This document shows, piece after piece, positions 16,892 through 33,800 of a DNA stretch of 64,000 nt. Below the pieces are notes generated by a model, which was not told the origin of the DNA, did not search any database, and saw only the letters and a list, made by a program, of their open reading frames with translations. The position numbers were made by a program, and so were the translations under genes. The stretch lies in contig NC_064036.1 in the NCBI RefSeq assembly GCF_932526225.1, positions 19,678,953-19,742,952 of the forward strand, written 5' to 3'. The DNA comes from Nematostella vectensis (taxonomy: Eukaryota > Cnidaria > Anthozoa > Actiniaria > Edwardsiidae). Every line of letters begins with the position of its first letter. Positions within the stretch are counted from its first letter, which is position 1.

Positions 16892-19800
16892 TGACCACCA
16901 TTGTGTCTAGAGACCATTTTACCACCATTGTGTAAAAAGACCATTTTACCACCATTATGTCTAGAGACCATTTTACCACCATTATGTCTAAAGACCATTT
17001 TACCACCATTGTGTAAAAAGACCATTTTACAACCATTATGTCTAGAGACCATTTTACCACCATTATGTCTAGAGACCATTTTACCACCATTGTGTGAAAA
17101 GACCATTTTACCACCATTATGTCTAGAGACCATTTTACCACCATTGTGTGAAAAGACCATTTTACCACCATTGTGTGAAAAGACCATTTTACCACCATTA
17201 TGTCTAGAGACCATTTTACCACCATTGTGTGAAAAGACCATTTTACCACTATTATGTCTAGAGACCATTTTACAACCATTATGTCTAGAGACCATTTTAC
17301 CACCATTATGTCTAGAGACCATTTTACCACCATTGTGTGAAAAGACCATTTTACCACCATTATGTCTAGAGACCATTTTACCACCATTGTGTGAAAAGAT
17401 CATTTTACCACCATTATGTCTAGAGACCAATTTACCACCATTATGTCTAGAGACCATTTTACCACCATTGTGTCTAGAGACCATTGACCACCATTGTGTC
17501 TAGAGACCATTTTACCACCATTGTGTAAAAAGACCATTTTACCACCATTATGTCTAGAGACCATTTTACAACCATTATGTCTAGAGACCATTTTACCACC
17601 ATTGTGTGAAAAGACCATTTTACCACCATTGTGTGAAAAGACCATTTTACCACCATTATGTCTAGAGACCATTTTACCACCATTATACCTAGAGACCATT
17701 TTACAACCATTGTGTCTAGAGACCATTTTACAACCATTATGTCTAGAGACCATTTTACCACCATTGTGTAAAAAGACCATTTTACCACCATTATGTCTAG
17801 AGACCATTTTACCACCATTATGTCTAGAGACCATTTTACCACCATTGTGTGAAAAGACCATTTTACCACCATTATGTCTAGAGACCATTTTACCACCATT
17901 GTGTAAAAAGACCATTTTATCACCATTATGCTAGAGACCATTTTACCACCATTATACCTAGAGACCATTTTACAACCATTGTGTCTAGAGACCATTTTAC
18001 AACCATTATGTCTAGAGACCATTTTACCACCATTGTGTGAAAAGACCATTTTACCACCATTATGTCTAGTGACCATTTTACCACCATTGTATGAAAAGAC
18101 CATTTTACCACCATTATGCATAGGGACCATTTTACCACCATTATGTCTAGAGACCATTTTACCACCATTGTGTGAAAAGACCATTTTACCACCATTATGC
18201 CTAGAGACCATTTTACCACTATTGTGTGAAAAGACCATTTTACCACCATTATGTCTAGAGACCATTTTACCACCATTGTGTGAAAAGACCATTTTACCAC
18301 CATTATGTCTAGAGACCATTTTACCACCATTATGTCTAAAGACCATTTTACCACCATTGTGTGAAAAGACCATTTTACCACCATTATGTCTAGAGACCAT
18401 TTTACCACCATTGTGTGAAAAGACCATTTTACCACCATTATGCATAGAGACCATTTACCACTAGAGACCATTTTACAACCATTGTGTCTAGAGACCATTT
18501 TACCACCATTATGTCTAGAGACCATTTTACCACCATTATGTCTAGAGACCATTTTACCACCATTATGTCTAGAGACCATTTTACCACCATTATGTCTAGA
18601 GACCATTTTACCACCATTACGTCTAGAGACAATTTTACAACCATTGTGTCTAAAGACCATTTACCACCATTATGTCTAGAGACCATTTTACCACCATTAT
18701 GTCTAGAGACCATTTTACCACCATTGTGTGAAAATACCATTTTACCACCATTATGCATAGAGACCATTTTACCACCATTGTGTATAGAGAACATTTTACC
18801 ACCATTATGTCTAGAGACCATTTTACCACCATTATGTCTAGAGACCATTTTACCACCATTATGCATAGAGACCATTGACCAACACTTTGTCTAGAGACCA
18901 TTTTACCACCATTGTGTGAAAAGAACATTTTACCACCATTACGTCTAGAGACCATTTTACCACCATTATGTCTAAAGACCATTTTACCACCATTATGTCC
19001 AGAGACCATTTTACCACCATTGTGTGAAAATACCATTTTACCACTATTGTGTCTAGAGACCATTGACCACCATTGTGTCTAGAGACCATTTTACCACCAT
19101 TGTGTAAAAAGACCATTTTACCACCATTATGTCTAGAGACCATTTTACCACCATTATGTCTAGAGACCATTTTACCACCATTGTGTGAAAAGACCATTTT
19201 ACCACCATTATGTCTAGAGACCATTTTACCACCATTGTGTAAAAAGACCATTTTATCACCATTATGCATAGAGACCATTTTACCACCATTATACCTAGAG
19301 ACCATTTTACAACCATTGTGTCTAGAGACCATTTTACAACCATTATGTCTAGAGACCATTTTACCACCATTGTGTGAAAAGACCATTTTACCACCATTAT
19401 GTCTAGTGACCATTTTACCACCATTGTATGAAAAGACCATTTTACCACCATTATGCATAGGGACCATTTTACCACCATTATGTCTAGAGACCATTTTACA
19501 ACCATTGTGTCTAGAGACCATTTTACCACCATTGTGTGAAAAGACCATTTTACCACCATTATGCATAGAGACCATTTTACCACCATTATGTCTAAAGACC
19601 ATTTTACCACCATTATGTCTAGAGACCATTTACCACAATTATGTCTAAAGACCATTTTACCACCATTATGTCTAGAGACCATTTACCACCATTATGTCTA
19701 GAGACCATTACCACCATTATGTCTAGAGACCATTTACCACCATTATGTCTAGAGACCATTTACCACCATTATGTCTAGAGACCATTTACCACCATTGTGT

Positions 19801-22800
19801 CTAGAGACCATTTTACCACCATTATGTCTAGAGACCATTTTACCACCATTATGTCTAGAGACCATTTTACCACCATTGTGTGAAAAGACCATTTTACCAC
19901 CATTATGTCTAGAGACCATTTTACCACCATTATGTCTAGAGACCATTTTACCACCATTATGTCTAGAGACCATTTACCACCATTGTGTGAAAAGACCATT
20001 TTACCACCATTATGTCTAGAGACCATTTTACCACCATTGTGTGAAAAGACCATTTTACCACTATTATGTCTAGAGACCATTTTACCACCATTGTGTGAAA
20101 AGACCATTTTACCACCATTATGTCTAGAGACCATTTTACCACCATTATGTCTAAAGACCATTTTACCACCATTGTGTGAAAAGACCATTTTACCACCATT
20201 GTGTGAAAAGACCATTTTACCACCATTATGCATAGAGACCATTTACCACTAGAGACCATTTTACAACCATTGTGTCTAGAGACCATTTTACCACCATTAT
20301 GTCTAGAGACCATTTTACCACCATTATGTCTAGAGACCATTTTACCACCATTATGTCTAGAGACCATTTTACCACCATTATGTGGTTATGTGGTATTATT
20401 TTACCACCATTACGTCTAGAGACCATTTTACAACCATTGTGTCTAAAGACCATTTACCACCATTATGTCTAGAGACCATTTTACCACCATTATGTCTAGA
20501 GACCATTTTACCACCATTGTGTGAAAATACCATTTTACCACCATTATGCATAGATTCCATTTTACCACCATTGTGTATAGAGACCATTTTACCACCATTA
20601 TGTCTAGAGACCATTTTACCACCATTATGTCTAGAGACCATTTTACCACCATTATGCATAGAGACCATTGACCAACATTTTGTCTAGAGACCATTTTACC
20701 ACCATTGTGTGAAAAGAACATTTTACCACCATTACGTCTAGAGACCATTTTACCACCATTATGTCTAGAGACCATTTTACCACCATTATGTCCAGAGACC
20801 ATTTTACCACCATTATGTCTAGAGACCATTTTACCACCATTGTGTCTAGAGACCATTGACCACCATTGTGTCTAGAGACCATTTTACCACCATTGTGTAA
20901 AAAGACCATTTTACCACCATTATGTCTAGAGACCATTTTACCACCATTATGTCTAGAGACCATTTTACCACCATTGTGTGAAAAGACCATTTTACCACCA
21001 TTATGTCTAGAGACCATTTTACCACCATTATGTCTAAAGACCATTTTACCACCATTGTGTGAAAAGACCATTTTACCACCATTGTGTGAAAAGACCATTT
21101 TACCACCATTATGTCTAGAGACCATTTTACCACCATTGTGTAAAAAGACCATTTTACCACCATTACGTCTAGAGACCATTTTACCACCATTATGTCTAGA
21201 GACCATTTTACCACCATTATGTCCAGAGACCATTTTACCACCATTATGTCTAGAGACCATTTTACCACCATTGTGTCTAGAGACCATTGACCACAATTGT
21301 GTCTAGAGACCATTTTACCACCATTGTGTGAAAAGATCATTTTACCACCATTATGTCTAGAGACCATTTTACCACCATTATGTCTAGAGACCATTTTACC
21401 ACCATTGTGTCTAGAGACCATTGACCACCATTGTGTCTAGAGACCATTTTACCACCATTGTGTAAAAGGACCATTTTACCACCATTATGTCTAGAGACCA
21501 TTTTACAACCATTATGTCTAGAGACCATTTTACCACCATTGTGTGAAAAGACCATTTTACCACCATTATGCCTAGAGACCATTTTACCACCATTGTGTGA
21601 AAAGACCATTTTACCACCATTATGTCTAGAGACCATTTTACCACCATTGTGTTAAAAGACCATTTTACCACCATTATGTCTAGAGACCATTTTACCACCA
21701 TTATGTCTAAAGACCATTTTACCACCATTGTGTGAAAAGACCATTTTACCACCATTATGTCTAGAGACCATTTTACCACCATTGTGTGAAAAGACAATTT
21801 TACCACCATTATGCATAGAGACCATTTACCACTAGAGACCATTTTACAACCATTGTGTCTAGAGACCATTTTACCACCATTATGTCTAGAGACCATTTTA
21901 CCATCATTATGTCTAGAGACCATTTTACCACCATTATGTCTAGAGACCATTTTACCACCATTACGTCTAGAGACCATTTTACAACCATTGTGTCTAAAGA
22001 CCATTTACCACCATTATGTCTAGAGACCATTTTACCACCATTATGTCTAGAGACCATTTTACCACCATTGTGTGAAAATACCATTTTACCACCATTATGC
22101 ATAGAGACCATTTTACCACCATTGTGTATAGAGAACATTTTACCACCATTATGTCTAGAGACCATTTTACCACCATTATGTCTAGAGACCATTTTACCAC
22201 CATTATGCATAGAGACCATTGACCAACACTTTGTCTAGAGACCATTTTACCACCATTGTGTGAAAAGAACATTTTACCACCATTACGTCTAGAGACCATT
22301 TTACCACCATTATGTCTAGAGACCATTTTACCACCATTATGTCCAGAGACCATTTTACCACCATTATGTCTAGAGACCATTTTACCACCATTGTGTCTAG
22401 AGACCATTGACCACCATTGTGTCTAGAGACCATTTTACCACCATTGTGTAAAAAGACCATTTTACCACTATTATGTCTAGAGACCATTTTACCACCATTA
22501 TGTCTAGAGACCATTTTACCACCATTGTGTGAAAAGACCATTTTACCACCATTATGTCTAGAGACCATTTTACCACCATTGTGTAAAAAAGACCATTTTA
22601 CCACCATTATGCATAGAGACCATTTTACCACCATTATGCCTAGAGACCATTTTACAACCATTGTGTCTAGAGACCATTTTACAACCATTATGTCTAGAGA
22701 CCATTTTACCACCATTGTGTGAAAAGACCATTTTACCACCATTATGTCTAGTGACCATTTTACCACCATTGTATGAAAAGACCATTTTACCACCATTATG

Positions 22801-25800
22801 CATAGGGACCATTTTACCACCATTATGTCTAGACCCCATTTTACAACCATTGTGTCTAGAGACCATTTTACCACCATTGTGTGAAAAGACCATTTTACCA
22901 CCATTATGCATAGAGACCATTTTACCACCATTATGTCTAAAGACCATTTTACCACCATTATGTCTAGAGACCATTTTACCACCATTGTGTGAAAAGACCA
23001 TTTTACCACCATTATGTCTAGAGACCATTTACCACAATTATGTCTAAAGACCATTTTACCACCATTATGTCTAGAGACCATTTACCACCATTATGTCCAG
23101 AGACCATTACCACCATTATGTCAAGAGACCATTTACCACCATTATGTCTAGAGACCATTTACCACCATTATGTCTAGAGACCATTTACCACCATTGTGTC
23201 TAGAGACCATTTTACCACCATTATGTCTAGAGACCATTTTACCACCATTGTGTGAAAAGACCATTTTACCACCATTATGTCTAGAGACCATTTTACCACC
23301 ATTATGTCTAGAGACCATTTTACCACCATTATGTCTAGAGACCATTTACCACCATTGTGTGAAAAGACCATTTTACCACCATTATGTCTAGAGACCATTT
23401 TACCACCATTGTGTGAAAAGACCATTTTACCACTATTATGTCTAGAGACCATTTTACCACCATTGTGTGAAAAGACCATTTTACCACCATTATGTCTAAA
23501 GACCATTTTACCACCATTGTGTGAAAAGACCATTTTACCACCATTATGTCTAGAGACCATTTTACCACCATTGTGTGAAAAGACCATTTTACCACTATTA
23601 TGCATAGAGACCATTTACCACAAGAGACCATTTTACAACCATTGTGTCTAGAGACCATTTTACCACCATTATGTCTAGAGACCATTTTACCACCATTATG
23701 TCTAGAGACCATTTTACCACCATTATGTCTAGAGACCATTTTACCACCATTATGTCTAGAGACCATTTTACCACCATTACGTCTAGAGACCATTTTACAA
23801 CCATTGTGTCTAATGACCATTTACCACCATTATGTCTAGAGACCATTTTACCACCATTATGTCTAGAGACCATTTTACCACCATTGTGTGAAAATACCAT
23901 TTTACCACCATTATGCATAGAGACCATTTTACCACCATTGTGTATAGAGAACATTTTACCACCATTATGTCTAGAGACCATTTTACCACCATTATGCATA
24001 GAGACCATTGACCAACACTTTGTCTAGAGACCATTTTACCACCATTGTGTGAAAAGAACATTTTACCACCATTACGTCTAGAGACCATTTTACCACCATT
24101 ATGTCTAGAGACCATTTTACCACCATTATGTCCAGAGACCATTTTACCACCATTATGTCTAGAGACCATTTTACCACCATTGTGTCTAGAGACCATTGAC
24201 CACCATTGTGTCTAGAGACCATTTTACCACCATTGTGTAAAAAGACCATTTTACCACTATTATGTCTAGAGACCATTTTACCACCATTATGTCGAGAGAC
24301 CATTTTACCACCATTGTGTGAAAAGACCATTTTACCACCATTATGTCTAGAGACCATTTTACCACCATTGTGTGAAAAGACCATTTTACCACCATTATGC
24401 ATAGAGACCATTTTACCACCATTATGCCTAGAGACCATTTTACAACCATTGTGTCTAGAGACCATTTTACAACCATTATGTCTAGAGACCATTTTACCAC
24501 CATTGTGTAAAAAGACCATTTTACCACCATCATGTCTAGTGACCATTTTACCACCATTGTATGAAAAGACCATTTTACCACCATTATGCATAGGGACCAT
24601 TTTACCACCATTATGTCTAGAGACCATTTTACAACCATTGTGTCTAGAGACCATTTTACCACCATTGTGTGAAAAGACCATTTTACCACCATTATGCATA
24701 GAAATCATTTTACCACCATTATGTCTAAAGACCATTTTACCACCATTATGTCTAGAGACCATTTTACAACCATTGTGTCTAGAGACCATTTTACCACCAT
24801 TATGTCTAGAGACCATTTACCACAATTATGTCTAAAGACCATTTTACCACCATTATGTCTAGAGACCATTTACCACCATTATGTCTAGAGACCATTACCA
24901 CCATTATGTCTAGAGACCATTTACCACCATTATGTCTAGAGACCATTTACCACCATTATGTCTAGAGACCATTTACAACCATTGTGTCTAGAGACCATTT
25001 TACCACCATTATGTCTAGAGACCATTTTACCACCATTGTGTGAAAAGACCATTTTACCACCATTATGTCTAGAGACCATTTTACCACCATTATGTCTAGA
25101 GACCATTTTACCACCATTATGTCTAGAGACCATTTACCACCATTGTGTGAAAAGACCATTTTACCACCATTATGTCTAGAGACCATTTTACCACCATTGT
25201 GTGAAAAGACCATTTTACCACTATTATGTCTAGAGACCATTTTACCACCATTGTGTGAAAAGACCATTTTACCACCATTATGTCTAGAGACCATTTTACC
25301 ACCATTATGTCTAAAGACCATTTTACCACCATTGTGTGAAAAGACCATTTTACCACCATTGTGTGAAAAGACCATTTTACCACCATTATGCATAGAGACC
25401 ATTTACCACTAGAGACCATTTTACAACCATTGTGTCTAGAGACCATTTTACCACCATTATGCATAGGGACCATTTTACCACCATTATGTCTAGAGACCAT
25501 TTTACAACCATTGTGTCTAGAGACCATTTTACCACCATCGTGTGAAAAGACCATTTTACCACCATTATGCATAGAGACCATTTTACCACCATTATGTCTT
25601 AAGACCATTTTACCACCATTATGTCTAGAGACCATTTTACAACCATTGTGTCTAGAGACCATTTTACCACCATTATGTCTAGAGACCATTTACCACAATT
25701 ATGTCTAAAGACCATTTTACCACCATTATGTCTAGAGACCATTTACCACCATTATGTCTAGAGACCATTACCACCATTATGTCTAGAGACCATTTACCAC

Positions 25801-28800
25801 CATTATGTCTAGAGACCATTTACCACCATTATGTCTAGAGACCATTTACCACCATTGTGTCTAGAGACCATTTTACCACCATTATGTCTAGAGACCATTT
25901 TACCACCATTATGTCTAGAGACCATTTTACCACCATTGTGTGAAAAGACCATTTTACCACCATTATGTCTAGAGACCATTTTACCACCATTATCTCTAGA
26001 GACCATTTTACCACCATTATGTCTAGAGACCATTTACCACCATTGTGTGAAAAGACCATTTTACCACCATTATGTCTAGAGACCATTTTACCACCATTGT
26101 GTGAAAAGACCATTTTACCACTATTATGTCTAGAGACCATTTTACCACCATTGTGTGAAAAGACCATTTTACCACCATTATGTCTAGAGACCATTTTACC
26201 ACCATTATGTCTAAAGACCATTTTACCACCATTGTGTGAAAAGACCATTTTACCACCATTGTGTGAAAAGACCATTTTACCACCATTATGCATAGAGACC
26301 ATTTACCACTAGAGACCATTTTACAACCATTGTGTCTAGAGACCATTTTACCACCATTATGCATAGGGACCATTTTACCACCATTATGTCTAGAGACCAT
26401 TTTACAACCATTGTGTCTAGAGACCATTTTACCACCATTGTGTGAAAAGACCATTTTACCACCATTATGCATAGAGACCATTTTACCACCATTATGTCTA
26501 AAGACCATTTTACCACCATTATGTCTAGAGACCATTTTACAACCATTGTGTCTAGAGACCATTTTACCACCATTATGTCTAGAGACCATTTACCACCATT
26601 GTGTGAAAAGACCATTTTACCACCATTATGTCTAGAGACCATTTTACCACCATTGTGTAAAAAGACCATTTTACCACCATTATGTCTAGAGACCATTTAC
26701 CACCATTATGTCTAGAGACCATTACCACCATTATGTCTAGAGACCATTTACCACCATTATGTCTAGAGACCATTTACCACCATTATGTCTAGAGACCATT
26801 TACCACCATTGTGTCTAGAGACCATTTTACCACCATTATGTCAAGAGACCATTTTACCACCATTATGTCTAGAGACCATTTTACCACCATTGTGTGAAAA
26901 GACCATTTTACCACCATTATGTCTAGAGACCATTTTACCACCATTATCTCTAGAGACCATTTTACCACCATTATGTCTAGAGACCATTTACCACCATTGT
27001 GTGAAAAGACCATTTTACCACCATTATGTCTAGAGACCATTTTACCACCATTGTGAGAAAAGACCATTTTACCACTATTATGTCTAGAGACCATTTTACC
27101 ACCATTGTGTAAAAAGACCATTTTACCACCATTATGTCTAGAGACCATTTTACCACCATTATGTCTAAAGACCATTTTACCACCATTGTGTGAAAAGACC
27201 ATTTTACCACCATTGTGTGAAAAGACCATTTTACCACCATTATGCATAGAGACCATTTACCACTAGAGACCATTTTACAACCATTGTGTCTAGAGACCAT
27301 TTTACCACCATTATGTCTAGAGACCATTTTACCACCATTATGTCTAGAGACCATTTTACCACCATTATGTCTAGAGACAATTTTACCACCATTATGTGGT
27401 TATGTGGTATTATTTTACCACCATTACGTCTAGAGACCATTTTACAACCATTGTGTCTAAAGACCATTTACCACCATTATGTCTAGAGACCATTTTACCA
27501 CCATTATGTCTAGAGACCATTTTACCACCATTGTGTGAAAATACCATTTTACCACCATTATGCATAGATTCCATTTTACCACCATTGTGTATAGAGACCA
27601 TTTTACCACCATTATGTCTAGAGACCATTTTACCACCATTATGTCTAGAGACCATTTTACCACCATTATGCATAGAGACCATTGACCAACATTTTGTCTA
27701 GAGACCATTTTACCACCATTGTGTGAAAAGAACATTTTACCACCATTACGTCTAGAGACCATTTTACCACCATTATGTCTAGAGACCATTTTACCACCAT
27801 TATGTCCAGAGACCATTTTACCACCATTATGTCTAGAGACCATTTTACCACCATTGTGTCTAGAGACCATTGACCACCATTGTGTCTAGAGACCATTTTA
27901 CCACCATTGTGTAAAAAGACCATTTTACCACCATTATGTCTAGAAACCATTTTACCACCATTATGTCTAGAAACTATTTTACCACCATTGTGTGAAAAGA
28001 CCATTTTACCACCATTATGTCTAGAGACCATTTTACCACCATTGTGTGAAAAGACCATTTTACCACTATTATGTCTAGAGACCATTTTACCACCATTGTG
28101 TGAAAAGACCATTTTACCACCATTATGTCTAGAGACCATTTTACCACCATTATGTCTAAAGACCATTTTACCACCATTGTGTGAAAAGACCATTTTACCA
28201 CCATTGTGTGAAAAGACCATTTTACCACCATTATGTCTAGAGACCATTTTACCACCATTGTGTGAAAAGACCATTTTACCACCATTATGTCCAGAGACCA
28301 TTTTACCACCATTGTGTCTAGAGACCATTGACCACCATTGTGTCTAGAGACCATTTTACCACCATTGTGTGAAAAGATCATTTTACCACCATTATGTCTA
28401 GAGACCATTTTACCACCATTATGTCTAGAGACCATTTTACCACCATTGTGTCTAGAGACCATTGACCACCATTGTGTCTAAAGACCATTTTACCACCATT
28501 GTGTAAAAAGACCATTTTACCACCATTATGTCTAGAGACCATTTTACAACCATTATGTCTAGAGACCATTTTACCTCCATTGTGTGAAAAGACCATTTTA
28601 CCACCATTATGCCTAGAGACCATTTTACCACCATTGTGTGAAAAGACCATTTTACCACCATTATGTCTAGAGACCATTTTACCACCATTGTGTGAAAAGA
28701 CCATTTTACCACCATTATGTCTAGAGACCATTTTACCACCATTATGTCTAAAGACCATTTTACCACCATTGTGTGAAATCACCATTTTACCACCATTATG

Positions 28801-30899
28801 TCTAGCGACCATTTTACCACCATTGTGTGAAAAGACCATTTTACCACCATTATGCATAGAGACCATTTACCACTAGAGACCATTTTACAACCATTGTGTC
28901 TAGAGACCATTTTACCACCATTATGTCTAGAGACCATTTTACCACCATTATGTCTAGAGACCATTTTACCACCATTATGTCTAGAGACCATTTTACCACC
29001 ATTATGTCTAGAGACCATTTTACCACCATTACGTCTAGAGACCATTTTACAACCATTGTGTCTAAAGACCATTTACCACCATTATGTCTAGAGACCATTT
29101 TACCACCATTATGTCTAGAGACCATTTTACCACCATTGTGTGAAAATACCATTTTACCACCATTATGCATAGAGACCATTTTACCACCATTGTGTATAGA
29201 GAACATTTTACCACCATTATGTCTAGAGACCATTTTACCACCATTATGTCTAGAGACCATTTTACCACCATTATGCATAGAGAACATTGACCAACACTTT
29301 GTCTAGAGACCATTTTACCACCATTGTGTGAAAAGAACATTTTACCACCATTACGTCTAGAGACCATTTTACCACCATTATGTCTAGAGACCATTTTACC
29401 ACCATTATGTCCAGAGACCATTTTACCACCATTATGTCTAGAGACCATTTTACCACCATTGTGTCTAGAGACCATTGACCACCATTGTGTCTAGAGACCA
29501 TTTTACCACCATTGTGTAAAAAGACCATTTTACCACTATTATGTCTAGAGACCATTTTACCACCATTATGTCTAGAGACCATTTTACCGCCATTGTGTGA
29601 AAAGACCATTTTACCACCATTATGTCTAGAGACCATTTTACCACCATTGTGTTAAAAGACCATTTTACCACCATTATGCATAGAGACCATTTTACCACCA
29701 TTATGCCTAGAGACCATTTTACAACCATTGTGTCTAGAGACCATTTTACAACCATTATGTCTAGAGACCATTTTACCACCATTGTGTGAAAAGACCATTT
29801 TACCACCATTATGTCTAGTGACCATTTTACCACCATTGTATGAAAAGACCATTTTACCACCATTATGCATAGGGACCATTTTACCACTATTATGTCTAGA
29901 GACCATTTTACAACCATTGTGTCTAGAGACCATTTTACCACCATTGTGTGAAAAGACCATTTTACCACCATTATGCATAGAGACCATTTTACCACTATTA
30001 TGTCTAAAGACCATTTTACCACCATTATGTCTAGAGACCATTTTACAACCATTGTGTCTAGAGACCATTTTACCACCATTATGTCTAGAGACCATTTACC
30101 ACAATTATGTCTAAAGACCATTTTACCACCATTATGTCTAGAGACCATTTACCACCATTATGTCTAGAGACCATTACCACCATTATGTCTAGAGACCATT
30201 TACCACCATTATGTCTAGAGACCATTTACCACCATTATGTCTAGAGACCATTTACCACCATTGTGTCTAGAGACCATTTTACCACCATTATGTCTAGAGA
30301 CCATTTTACCACCATTGTGTGAAAAGACCATTTTACCACCATTATGTCTAGAGACCATTTTACCACCATTATGTCTAGAGACCATTTTACCACCATTATG
30401 TCTAGAGACCATTTACCACCATTGTGTGAAAAGACCATTTTACCACCATTATGTCTAGAGACCATTTTACCACCATTGTGTGAAAAGACCATTTTACCAC
30501 TATTATGTCTAGAGACCATTTTACCACCATTGTGTGAAAAGACCATTTTACCACCATTATGTCTAAAGACCATTTTACCACCATTGTGTGAAAAGACCAT
30601 TTTACCACTATTATGTCTAGAGACCATTTTACCACCATTGTGTGAAAAGACCATTTTACCACCATTATGCATAGAGACCATTTACCACTAGAGACCATTT
30701 TACAACCATTGTGTCTAGAGACCATTTTACCACCATTATGTCTAGAGACCATTTTACCACCATTATGTCTAGAGACCATTTTACCACCATTATGTCTAGA
30801 GACCATTTTACCACCATTATGTCTAGAGACCATTTTACCACCATTACGTCTAGAGACCATTTTACAACCATTGTGTCTAAAGACCATTTACCACCATTA

Positions 30900-33800
30900 T
30901 GTCTAGAGACCATTTTACCACCATTATGTCTAGAGACCATTTTACCACCATTGTGTGAAAATACCATTTTACCACAATTATGCATAGAGACCATTTTACC
31001 ATCATTGTGTATAGAGAACATTTTACCACCATTATGTCTAGAGACCATTTTACCACCATTATGTCTAGAGACCATTTTACCACCATTATGCATAGAGACC
31101 ATTGACCAACACTTTGTCTAGAGACCATTTTACCACCATTGTGTGAAAAGAACATTTTACCACCATTACGTCTAGAGACCATTTTACCACCATTATGTCT
31201 AGAGACCATTTTACCACCATTATGTCCAGAGACCATTTTAACACCATTATGTCTAGAGACCATTTTACCACCATTGTGTCTAGAGACCATTGACCACCAT
31301 TGTGTCTAGAGACCATTTTACCACCATTGTGTAAAAAGACCATTTTACCACTATTATGTCTAGAGACCATTTTACCACCATTATGTCTAGAGACCATTTT
31401 ACCACCATTGTGTGAAAAGACCATTTTACTACCATTATGTCTAGAGACCATTTTACCACCATTGTGTGAAAAGACCATTTTACCACCATTATGCATAGAG
31501 ACCATTTTACCACCATTATGCCTAGAGACCATTTTACAACCATTGTGTCTAGAGACCATTTTACAACCATTATGTCTAGAGACCATTTTACCACCATTGT
31601 GTGAAAAGACCATTTTACCACCATTATGTCTAGTGACCATTTTACCACCATTGTATGAAAAGACCATTTTACCACCATTATGCATAGGGACCATTTTACC
31701 ACCATTATGTCTAGAGACCATTTTACAACCATTGTGTCTAGAGACCATTTTACCACCATTGTGTGAAAAGACCATTTTACCACCATTATGCATAGAGACC
31801 ATTTTACCACCATTATGTCTAAAGACCATTTTACCACCATTATGTCTAGAGACCATTTTACAACCATTGTGTCTAGAGACCATTTTACCACCATTATGTC
31901 TAGAGACCATTTACCACAATTATGTCTAAAGACCATTTTACCACCATTATGTCTAGAGACCATTTACCACCATTATGTCTAGAGACCATTACCACCATTA
32001 TGTCTAGAGACCATTTACCACCATTATGTCTAGAGACCATTTACCACCATTATGTCTAGAGACCATTTACCACCATTGTGTCTAGAGACCATTTTACCAC
32101 CATTATGTCTAGAGACCATTTTACCACCATTGTGTGAAAAGACCCATTTACCACCATTATGTCTAGAGACCATTTTACCACCATTATGTCTAGAGACCAT
32201 TTTACCACCATTATGTCTAGAGACCATTTACCACCATTGTGTGAAAAGACCATTTTACCACCATTATGTCTAGAGACCATTTTACCACCATTGTGTGAAA
32301 ATACCATTTTACCACCATTATGCATAGAGACCATTTTACCACCATTGTGTATAGAGACCATTTTACCACCATTATGTCTAGAGACCATTTTACCACCATT
32401 CTGTCTAGAGACCATTTTACCACCATTATGCATAGAGACCATTGACCAACATTGTGTCTAGAGACCATTTTACCACCATTGTGTGAAAAGAACATTTTAC
32501 CACCATTACGTCTAGAGACCATTTTACCACCATTATGTCTAGAGACCATTTTACCACCATTATGTCCAGAGACCATTTTACCACCATTATGTCTAGAGAC
32601 CATTTTACCACCATTGTGTCTAGAGACCATTGACCACCATTGTGTCTAGAGACAATTTTACCACCATTGTGTGAAAAGATCATTTTACCACCATTATGTC
32701 TAGAGACCATTTTACCTCCATTATGTCTAAAGACCATTTTACCACCATTGTGTGAAAAGACCATTTTACCACCATTATGCATAGAGACCATTTTACCACC
32801 ATTGTGTGAAAAGACCATTTTACCACCATTATGTCTAGAGACCATTTTACCACCATTGTGTGAAAAGACCATTTTACCACCATTATGTCTAGAGACCATT
32901 TTACCACCATTATGTCTAAAGACCATTTTACCACCATTGTGTGAAAAGACCATTTTACCACCATTATGTCTAGAGACCATTTTACCACCATTGTGTGAAA
33001 AGACCATTTTACCACCATTATGCATAGAGACCATTTACCACTAGAGACCATTTTACAACCATTGTGTCTAGAGACCATTTTACCACCATTATGTCTAGAG
33101 ACCATTTTACCACCATTATGTCTAGAGACCATTTTACCACCATTATGTCTAGAGACCATTTTACCACCATTATGTCTAGAGACCATTTTACCACCATTAC
33201 GTCTAGAGACCATTTTACAACCATTATGTCTAGAGACCATTTACCACCATTGTGTCTAGAGACCATTTTACCACCATTATGTCTAGAGACCATTTTACCA
33301 CCATTGTGTGAAAAGACCATTTTACCACCATTATGTCTAGAGACCATTTTACCACCATTATGTCTAGAGACCATTTTACCACCATTATGTCTAGAGACCA
33401 TTTACCACCATTGTGTGAAAAGACCATTTTACCACCATTATGTCTAGAGACCATTTTACCACCATTGTGTGAAAAGACCATTTTACCACTATTATGTCTA
33501 GAGACCATTTTACCACCATTGTGTGAAAAGACCATTTTACCACCATTATGTCTAAAGACCATTTACCACCATTATGTCTAGAGACCATTTACCACCATTG
33601 TGTCTAAAGACCATTTACCACCATTATGTCTAGAGACCATTTTACCACCATTGTGTGAAAATACCATTTTACCACCATTATGCATGGAGACCATTTTACC
33701 ACCATTAAGTATAGAAACCATTTTACCACCATTATGTCTAGAGACCATTTTACCACCATTATGTCTAGAGACCATTTTACCACCATTATGCATAGAGACC

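Noticed and set aside
16450-17484. 344-codon open frame on the minus strand (MVSRHNGGK repeats)
   Set aside because: It is a by-product of a 27-bp satellite lacking stops in this frame. Other frames on both strands are equally open, and frame-breaking monomers occur throughout the array.
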